Assembly: GCA_036005805.1 (NCBI GenBank)
Contig: DASYQE010000039.1
Coordinates: 1 to 11,691 of the forward strand
Reading direction: 5' to 3'
Length of the DNA stretch: 11,691 nucleotides
Origin: DASRAU01 sp036005805
Lineage (GTDB): Bacteria; Acidobacteriota; Polarisedimenticolia; Gp22-AA2
Positions 7,604 through 11,691 of the stretch are shown here, one piece after another. The translations under genes and the position numbers were made by a program. Every line of letters begins with the position of its first letter. Positions within the stretch are counted from its first letter, which is position 1. The notes under the pieces are model-generated. The model was not told where the DNA came from. It saw nothing but the letters and a program-made list of their open reading frames with translations, and searched no databases.

Positions 7604-8340
7604 CGGCCGCGCTCCTTGCGGCGCGCGATGCCCTTGCGGCCGCTTTGGGGTCCGGTCCCGCCGTCGACATCGTCTCCGGGCAGGTCGTCGTCCGGTCCGG
7701 CCCCTTCCTCGAGTCCCCCCGCCACCAGCTCCTCGACGCCCACGCCGAGCAGCTCCGAAAGGTCGCGGCGTCCGCGGTACGGCACGGTCGCCGCGTCGAT
7801 GATCTTCAGGAGCGCATCGGCCCCCTTCTGCATGAGACCCACCACCTTGATCTGCCCCTCCTGCAGCCCTCCGAGCCGCCCCGACTGCAGCAGCTCGACG
7901 GCGCCGCTGATGGATGTGAGCGGCGTGCGCAGGTCGTGGCCGAGCTGACGGATCACCTTGCCCTCGGCGCTGCCCGCTTCGGGAGGACCGGTCTCGGCGA
8001 CGGTCACGGCGATACGGGCCGATTTCTGTTTTCCCGGGAGCGGCGCCGCCGTGATGACGAACAGGTGCGGGCGCTCGAGCGTCACCTCGACGAGCCGCAC
8101 CGAGGGCCTTTGACCCTGGCGTGCGGCCCTGACGGCCGAAGCGATCCCGGCGAGGATGGGCTCGTCCCCTTCGGCCGGAGACGCGATGACCCGCGGCACC
8201 GGCTCGAGCGAGAGCGCCTCCCAGCCGGAGACCTCGATCACGCTCCCCCGTCCGTCGACGAGCAGGAACGCTGCCGTTCCCTTCGATTCACTCTCTTCCG
8301 GAGCCCGCGGCCCCGTGCTCTTCACCAGACGCAACCCCAT
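7600..8340 (-). CDS. Histidine-kinase-like protein: PAS-like region plus DHp domain, no ATP-binding domain
   Basis: Encodes 246 residues with no signal peptide or membrane helix, so it is probably cytoplasmic. Residues about 22-115 look like a PAS-type sensor fold (FLLVDGRGSVIEVSG near the start, a VAVTVAE-like strand near the end). Residues about 126-185 are a HisKA/DHp helix pair with the H-box GHDLRTPL, phosphoacceptor His135. Only about 60 residues follow, low in complexity, first acidic and then basic; no N, G1 or G2 boxes of an HATPase_c domain are present, and there is no room for one. It could be a phosphotransfer or dimerisation partner needing another kinase, or a regulator of the next gene product. 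The ATG has a good GGAGGG site 8 nt upstream. Its stop overlaps the response regulator start (ATGA). Family call is firm; function is inferred. Confidence 0.85.
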   Translation of the reverse strand: MGLRLVKSTGPRAPEESESKGTAAFLLVDGRGSVIEVSGWEALSLEPVPRVIASPAEGDEPILAGIASAVRAARQGQRPSVRLVEVTLERPHLFVITAAPLPGKQKSARIAVTVAETGPPEAGSAEGKVIRQLGHDLRTPLTSISGAVELLQSGRLGGLQEGQIKVVGLMQKGADALLKIIDAATVPYRGRRDLSELLGVGVEELVAGGLEEGAGPDDDLPGDDVDGGTGPQSGRKGIARRKERGR

Positions 8341-8370
8341 TCCGATCGCCCTCCGGACGAATCCGTCATC

Positions 8371-8398
8371 AATATAGGAGCCGGAACCCAGAGAGCAA
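8371..8398 (-). promoter_or_regulatory. Predicted sigma70-type promoter of the signalling operon
   Basis: On the minus strand, TTGCTC (8398-8393) and TATATT (8376-8371) are separated by 16 bp. The -10 match is good and the -35 match moderate. Transcription would start near 8364, leaving about 25 nt of leader that holds the GGAGGG ribosome binding site (8349-8354) of the first gene. The placement fits the operon head, but it is a pattern match only. Confidence 0.4.
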
Positions 8399-8415
8399 GG
8401 AAACCGCCGTCCATC

Positions 8416-8429
8416 CTCTTATTTAAGAG
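8416..8429. promoter_or_regulatory. Operator-like dyad CTCTTA-TT-TAAGAG (proximal)
   Basis: A perfect 14-bp palindrome with 6-bp arms in an AT-rich island within very GC-rich DNA. It shares the CTCTY...RAGAG arms with the dyad 30 bp further upstream. It sits roughly 55-60 bp upstream of the predicted transcription start, a usual place for an activator site. A minus-strand TTAAAT inside it could instead act as a -10 element. Confidence 0.4.
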
Positions 8430-8445
8430 CCGCCCGGGAACGCGA

Positions 8446-8459
8446 CTCTCCACAGAGAG
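8446..8459. promoter_or_regulatory. Operator-like dyad CTCTC-N4-GAGAG (distal)
   Basis: A perfect 14-bp inverted repeat with 5-bp arms and a CACA centre, upstream of the predicted promoter of the signalling operon. Its centre is exactly 30 bp (about three helical turns) from that of the similar dyad at 8416-8429, which suggests a tandem pair of sites on one DNA face. Binding by a regulator is inferred only. Confidence 0.4.
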
Positions 8460-8495
8460 GTGCCGCGGCCTCGCTCGTCCGCACCTCCCATCCGA

Positions 8496-8509
8496 TGACG
8501 TTTTCGTCA
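8496..8509. repeat. Inverted repeat TGACG-N4-CGTCA in the intergenic spacer
   Basis: A perfect 5-bp dyad around TTTT (TGACG TTTT CGTCA) lies in the spacer between the aroB terminator and the signalling operon. The related sequence CGTCATC recurs at 8364-8370, near the predicted transcription start. It looks like a possible regulator binding site, but short dyads arise by chance and no regulator is identified. Confidence 0.35.
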
Positions 8510-8560
8510 CTCGTGTCCGGGATGTGCACCGCCTCCGGAACGAGCGCGGTTTCCGGGTGA

Positions 8561-8596
8561 GAGAAAACGGGGACGCCCCCGCGTTCCCGTTTTCTC
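8561..8596 (-). terminator. Strong intrinsic-type hairpin closing the atp-aroB transcript
   Basis: Two 16-base arms, GAGAAAACGGGGACGC (8561-8576) and GCGTTCCCGTTTTCTC (8581-8596) on the plus strand, pair around a four-base loop. Fifteen positions are Watson-Crick; the sixteenth is a G-T wobble on the plus strand and an A-C mismatch on the minus strand. It starts about 25 bp after the aroB stop. On the minus strand the 3' arm ends in TTTTCTC, giving a U-rich end. The near symmetry means it could also stop plus-strand transcription. Confidence 0.75.
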
Positions 8597-8621
8597 CGAG
8601 GCGGTGGCTAGGAAGAGTGGT

Positions 8622-9734
8622 TCAGGAGGAGGAGGAGCCGCGCAAAGCCGACGCGACGAAGCTGTCGTCGAGTGTGATGCCGTACCCGCCACCGGATCGC
8701 GCCATCGCACCGAGCCGCGAAGGAAGGGCATACGCGATGCGTCCCTGGCGCGTCTTCTTGTCGCGCCGCGCCACCCGCAGGATCGCTTCGGGCGTGTAAC
8801 GCTTCGGGATCTCGGTCGGCAGGCCGAGCAGGGCGAGGAGGCGGGCGACGCGGCCCGCCAGCTCCGCGGAGGCCAGACCGGCGCGCGCGGCGAGGCGTGC
8901 CTCGGCGACGAGGCCGATGGCCACCGCTTCGCCGTGCGTCAGGCGGTAGCCGCTGAGGGTCTCGAGCGCGTGGCCGACGGTGTGGCCGTAGTTGAGGATG
9001 ACGCGCCGGCCCGTCTCGCGCAGGTCCTCGCTGACGACGCGCGCCTTGAGGCGCACGCACGCCTCGACGAGACGCACCAGCAGGTCGAGGTCGAACCGCA
9101 GCACCCGGTCGGCGTGGCGCTCGAGCGTTTCGAACAACCCGGGGTCGGCGATGACGCCGCACTTGACCACCTCCGCCAGGCCGGAGCGCAGCTCGCGGTC
9201 GGGCAGGGTCTTGAGGTAGTCCACGTCGATGTAGACGGCCGCCGGCGGGTGGAAGGCGCCGATGAGGTTCTTCCCGGCCGGGTGGTTGATGGCGGTCTTG
9301 CCGCCGATGGAGGAGTCCACCATCCCGACGAGCGTGGTCGGGATCTGCACGTGCGGGATGCCGCGATGAAACGTCGCGGCGACGAAGCCGGCGAGATCCC
9401 CGACGACCCCGCCTCCGAGCGCCACCAGCGCCGTGCCGCGATCGGCGCCGAGGCGGATGAGCGTGTCTTCGATGCGATCGCGCACGCGCCGCGTCTTGTT
9501 GCGCTCCCCCGCCGGAATGACGACGGCGTCGGCGCGCAGACCGCGCCGCTTCAACGCGGCCAGGAGGCGCCGGCCGTGCTTCGGCCAGAGCACCCGATCG
9601 GTGACGACGACGTAGCGCGACGCGAGGGCGCGGCGCCGCAGGTCCACCGACAGCCGCGGGCCGAGCCCGCGGCCGATGCGCACGTCGTGCGTCTCGTCGA
9701 CCTGGCGGCGCAGCCGGACCGGGACCCGGATCAC
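8622..9734 (-). CDS. aroB: 3-dehydroquinate synthase
   Basis: Encodes 370 residues, normal for the family. It converts DAHP to 3-dehydroquinate, the second step of the shikimate pathway, using NAD and a divalent metal in the cytoplasm. Motifs in order: the NAD-binding GGGVVGDLAGFVA (107-119), PTTLVGMVDSSIGGKTAIN (132-150), GKNLIGAFHPP (154-164), and the metal ligands Glu188 (in LAEVVKCG), His251 (NYGHTVGHALE) and His267 (HGEAVAIG). The GTG start at 9734 gives a normal N-terminus but has no clear Shine-Dalgarno; the frame stays open upstream into atpF without an obvious better start, so the start is less certain than the gene. It lies 58 bp after atpF, probably co-transcribed, and a strong hairpin follows its stop. 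Confidence 0.97.
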   Translation of the reverse strand: MIRVPVRLRRQVDETHDVRIGRGLGPRLSVDLRRRALASRYVVVTDRVLWPKHGRRLLAALKRRGLRADAVVIPAGERNKTRRVRDRIEDTLIRLGADRGTALVALGGGVVGDLAGFVAATFHRGIPHVQIPTTLVGMVDSSIGGKTAINHPAGKNLIGAFHPPAAVYIDVDYLKTLPDRELRSGLAEVVKCGVIADPGLFETLERHADRVLRFDLDLLVRLVEACVRLKARVVSEDLRETGRRVILNYGHTVGHALETLSGYRLTHGEAVAIGLVAEARLAARAGLASAELAGRVARLLALLGLPTEIPKRYTPEAILRVARRDKKTRQGRIAYALPSRLGAMARSGGGYGITLDDSFVASALRGSSSS

Positions 9735-9792
9735 GCGCGGGCGGTGCGGCTGCGGCGGCGAACGCGATCCATGGGAGGACTCGAACGGACGC

Positions 9793-10305
9793 CTAGTGCT
9801 TCCCGGTCCCGCTCTCGGAGAGGTTCTTCACGTAGTCGGCGACCAGCTGCCGGTGCCGGGCGTCGTCGAGGTCGGCGCGGATCAGCCGCTCGGCGGCGCC
9901 GATGGCGAGGTCGGCGACCTGGCCCCTGAGGGAATCGAACGCCTGCTTCTGCTCGAACTGGATCTGGCGCTTGCCCTGCTCGACGAGACCCTGGGCCTCC
10001 TGGCGCGCCTGCGCCAGGATCTCCGCCCGCAGGGTCTCGCTCTCCTTGCGCCCCTGCTCGAGGAGCGCCTGGGTCTCGCGGCGCGCCCCGGCGAGGATCT
10101 CCTGGTTCTTCCGGAGCGTCTCGTCCGCCTCGGCGCGCGCCCGCTCGGCCGCCTCGAGCGCGTCCTTGACCGTCTTCTCCCGCTCGTCGAGGAGCGCGAG
10201 CAGCGGCCCCCAGGCGAACTTCTTCAGCAGGACGAAGAGGATCGCGAAGGTGACGAGCGTCCAGATGATGGTTCCGAGTTCCGGCGTGACGAGCTGCGTG
10301 CCCAT
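9793..10305 (-). CDS. atpF: F0F1 ATP synthase subunit b
   Basis: Encodes 170 residues. It is the peripheral stalk subunit that holds F1 still while the c-ring turns. A single N-terminal membrane helix (about residues 10-30) is followed by FAWGPLLALLDEREKTV, a conserved b-type motif, and then by a long charged helix rich in Ala, Glu, Arg and Gln (about 40-150) expected to form the dimeric coiled coil. The ATG start lies 30 bp after atpE with only a weak upstream purine stretch. Only one b gene is present here; no second b' gene is seen. The next gene is aroB rather than atpH, so the F1 genes must be elsewhere. Confidence 0.96.
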   Translation of the reverse strand: MGTQLVTPELGTIIWTLVTFAILFVLLKKFAWGPLLALLDEREKTVKDALEAAERARAEADETLRKNQEILAGARRETQALLEQGRKESETLRAEILAQARQEAQGLVEQGKRQIQFEQKQAFDSLRGQVADLAIGAAERLIRADLDDARHRQLVADYVKNLSESGTGKH

Positions 10306-10335
10306 GACCTGGTTCCCCGCGGGTCGACCCCGATC

Positions 10336-10569
10336 CTATGCCTTGAGGGCCAGGAGGACGCAGACGACCAGCGCGAACAGCGTCGCGCCCTCGATGAGGG
10401 CGGCGGCGATGATCATCGTCGTGCGGATTTCGCCGAGGACCTGGGGCTGCCGGGCGCTTCCCTCCATCGCCGCGGCCGCGAGCCTGCCGATGCCGGCGCC
10501 GACCCCGATGATCGCCAGCCCCGCGCCGATCCCCGCCCCCAGATGCGCCAGTGAATTGCCGAATTCCAT
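10336..10569 (-). CDS. atpE: F0F1 ATP synthase subunit c (proteolipid)
   Basis: Encodes 77 residues, typical for the family. It forms two membrane helices that assemble into the rotating c-ring. Helix 1 carries the glycine-rich GxGxGxG pattern (residues 11-28), the polar loop has ARQP (39-42) that contacts the F1 stalk, and helix 2 carries the ion-binding glutamate at residue 60 (LIEGAT). The usual sodium-binding companions are not seen: arginine stands where a helix-1 glutamine would be (residue 29), and glycine follows the glutamate instead of serine or threonine, so proton coupling is inferred. The ATG has a strong Shine-Dalgarno (AAGGAGGGG, about 7 nt spacing), the best in the atp block, which fits the need for many c copies per complex. 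Confidence 0.97.
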   Translation of the reverse strand: MEFGNSLAHLGAGIGAGLAIIGVGAGIGRLAAAAMEGSARQPQVLGEIRTTMIIAAALIEGATLFALVVCVLLALKA

Positions 10570-10584
10570 GCCCCACCCCTCCTT

Positions 10585-10596
10585 CGTTCGTGAACG
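10585..10596. repeat. Small inverted repeat between atpB and atpE
   Basis: CGTTC-GT-GAACG, a perfect 5-bp dyad with a 2-bp centre, sits in the 52-bp gap between atpB and atpE, just upstream of the atpE ribosome binding site. A two-base centre is too tight for a good RNA hairpin as drawn, but the outer pairs could form a weak stem. Any role in atpE expression or message processing is speculative. Confidence 0.3.
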
Positions 10597-10621
10597 GTCC
10601 GGAGATCGCCCGGCCGGCGCC

Positions 10622-11464
10622 TCAGTGCGCCGGATGGGCCGACATCCCGATGAACAACGCCGTCAACATCGTGAAGATGTACGCCTGCAGGAACGCGACG
10701 AGCAGCTCGATGCCGTTGATGAAGATCGCGAACGGCACCGAGACGAAGACCCCGAACAGGACGCTCTTGAGCAGGAAGATGATGCTGAAGAGCGACAGGA
10801 TGATGACGTGACCCGCCGTCATGTTGGCGAACAGGCGGACGCACAGGGCGAACGGCTTCGTGAAGATGCCGAGCAGCTCGACCGGGATCATGATCGGCAG
10901 CAGCCAGGCCGGCAGGCCGGGCGGGATGAGGTTCTTCGCATGCCCCGCGATGCCGTACTCGCGGATACCCGCCGCCTGGGTCATGACGAACGCCAAAAGC
11001 GCCAGGCCCGCGGTCACCGAGATGTTGCTCGTGGCGGTCGCCGCGTACGGCAGGAGGCCCAGGTAGTTGCAGGTCATGATGAAGAAGAAGATCGTCAGCA
11101 GGAACGGCACGTAGCGATCGGCGTGGTGACCGATGCTCTTGCGCGCCAGCTCGTCCCGCACGAAGACCACGATCAGCTCCACCAGGCTCTGCACGCGACC
11201 CGGCACCCGGGCGCGGCGGCGCGCCGCCAGGCCGGCGACCAGCAGAACAATGATCGCGGCGATCCACATCATGACGACGTGCCGCGTGATCGGAAGCGCG
11301 AAGGTCCCGAAGTGGAGCGTCGGCAGCTGGACGTGCCCGACGAAGGGCACCTCGAGCGTGTGCTGGTCGAGGACGTGCTCCGCCAAAAGCGCGTTGGGGT
11401 TGAAGGCCCCAACGCCTTCCGCCTCGGCCGCGTGGCCTGCCTGCTGAGCCGCCTCTTCGGTCAC
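10622..11464 (-). CDS. atpB: F0F1 ATP synthase subunit a
   Basis: Encodes 280 residues. This membrane subunit forms the two proton half-channels next to the c-ring. The conserved helix has the VRLFANMTAGH motif, with the essential arginine at residue 210, and a later helix has IELLVAFLQAY with a conserved glutamine near residue 260. The CNYLGLLP segment (132-139) is also typical. About five to six hydrophobic helices follow a polar N-terminal stretch of some 60 residues. I chose the GTG at 11464: it overlaps the atpI stop (GTGA) and has a purine-rich GGAAGAGG just upstream. The open frame continues upstream to 11569, but that part lies inside atpI and reads as arginine/proline-rich out-of-frame translation. 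atpE follows after 52 bp. Confidence 0.97.
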   Translation of the reverse strand: MTEEAAQQAGHAAEAEGVGAFNPNALLAEHVLDQHTLEVPFVGHVQLPTLHFGTFALPITRHVVMMWIAAIIVLLVAGLAARRRARVPGRVQSLVELIVVFVRDELARKSIGHHADRYVPFLLTIFFFIMTCNYLGLLPYAATATSNISVTAGLALLAFVMTQAAGIREYGIAGHAKNLIPPGLPAWLLPIMIPVELLGIFTKPFALCVRLFANMTAGHVIILSLFSIIFLLKSVLFGVFVSVPFAIFINGIELLVAFLQAYIFTMLTALFIGMSAHPAH

Positions 11465-11691
11465 GACACCTCTTCCTTCGCACCCGGGCCCCTCAGCCCG
11501 TGAAGGGCGAACCGGACCTCGAGCATCATGAGCAGGACGTGGAACCCCAGGAGCGACCCGGCCGTCCACAGCGGGTCGATCCGCGTCAGAAGTGCGACGT
11601 AGATTAGGGTTGCGCCATATACCACGAGGCGGCCCAGGATGCCAAGTCCCACGAGGAGCAGGAAGGACTGCGGACGGCGGCTCCCCCGCTC
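11461..11691 (-). CDS. atpI: ATP synthase subunit I (AtpI-like), 5' end cut by the window edge
   Basis: The visible reading frame gives 76 residues and stays open to the window edge, so the true start lies outside. A GTG at 11652 is possible as a start, but the residues before it continue the same hydrophobic segment, so I treat the gene as partial. Two hydrophobic helices separated by a short polar turn are seen, followed by a short charged tail ending in EEVS. AtpI-family proteins are small membrane proteins usually encoded first in the atp operon, and they assist c-ring assembly or ion supply. The stop TGA overlaps the atpB GTG start by four bases (GTGA), which fits translational coupling. 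The family call rests mainly on size, hydrophobic pattern and position before atpB, because no unique motif is visible. Confidence 0.7.
   Translation of the reverse strand, partial: ERGSRRPQSFLLLVGLGILGRLVVYGATLIYVALLTRIDPLWTAGSLLGFHVLLMMLEVRFALHGLRGPGAKEEVS

Noticed and set aside
8622..8640. GGAGGAGGAGGAG run at the aroB 3' end
   Set aside because: On the minus strand it simply encodes the C-terminal serine run of AroB and is not a ribosome binding site for any plus-strand gene.
9773..9788. tRNA T-loop-like sequence (GTTCGAGTCC on the minus strand) between atpF and aroB
   Set aside because: The T-stem does not pair and no acceptor, D or anticodon arms are found; atpF coding sequence lies directly upstream.
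10321..10330. GGGTCGACCC palindrome between atpE and atpF
   Set aside because: A single 10-bp palindrome of common composition with no T-run and no related copies; chance is enough to explain it.
9902..11503. Plus-strand ORF of 533 codons over the atp genes
   Set aside because: It covers well-conserved atpF, atpE and atpB in antisense, and its product is charged, repetitive and unlike any family.

Overview
The window is very GC-rich bacterial chromosome. All ten genes I can support lie on the minus strand, so transcription runs from high to low coordinates; the long plus-strand ORFs are antisense shadows. The combination of a Ser/Thr kinase with an envelope-side PEGA region, a DUF4388 protein, TPR/PEGA/PDZ secreted proteins and high GC suggests Acidobacteriota or a similar soil or sediment lineage (Myxococcota-like phyla are alternatives). 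No 16S or other firm marker is present, so this placement is an inference.

Region 1 (about 11691 down to 8560) is housekeeping. It holds a partial AtpI-like gene, then atpB (subunit a), atpE (subunit c) and atpF (subunit b), which form the membrane F0 sector of an F-type ATP synthase. These are followed by aroB (3-dehydroquinate synthase, shikimate pathway). The F1 genes that often follow atpF are absent here, so F0 and F1 are split in this genome or at least not contiguous. A strong hairpin about 25 bp past the aroB stop closes this block.

Region 2 (8341-8621) is a non-coding spacer. It carries the terminator, three short perfect inverted repeats and a plausible sigma70-type promoter that would start the next operon with a leader of about 25 nt.

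Region 3 (8340 down to 4) is a six-gene set with very tight junctions (ATGA, TGATG and ATGA overlaps, one 16-bp gap, one 53-bp gap). The order is: (1) a histidine-kinase-like protein with a PAS-like region and a DHp domain but no ATP-binding domain; (2) a response regulator whose receiver is followed by what looks like a degenerate GGDEF fold; (3) a complete PknB-type Ser/Thr kinase with one membrane helix and four PEGA-like modules outside; (4) an exported TPR plus six-bladed NHL-like propeller protein; (5) an exported TPR-PEGA-PDZ-TPR protein; (6) a cytoplasmic DUF4388 protein. The inferred theme is signalling that joins a phosphorelay-type input, Ser/Thr phosphorylation and envelope scaffold proteins. 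I do not recognise this exact combination as a described system. No mobile elements, CRISPR arrays, rRNA or tRNA genes were seen.
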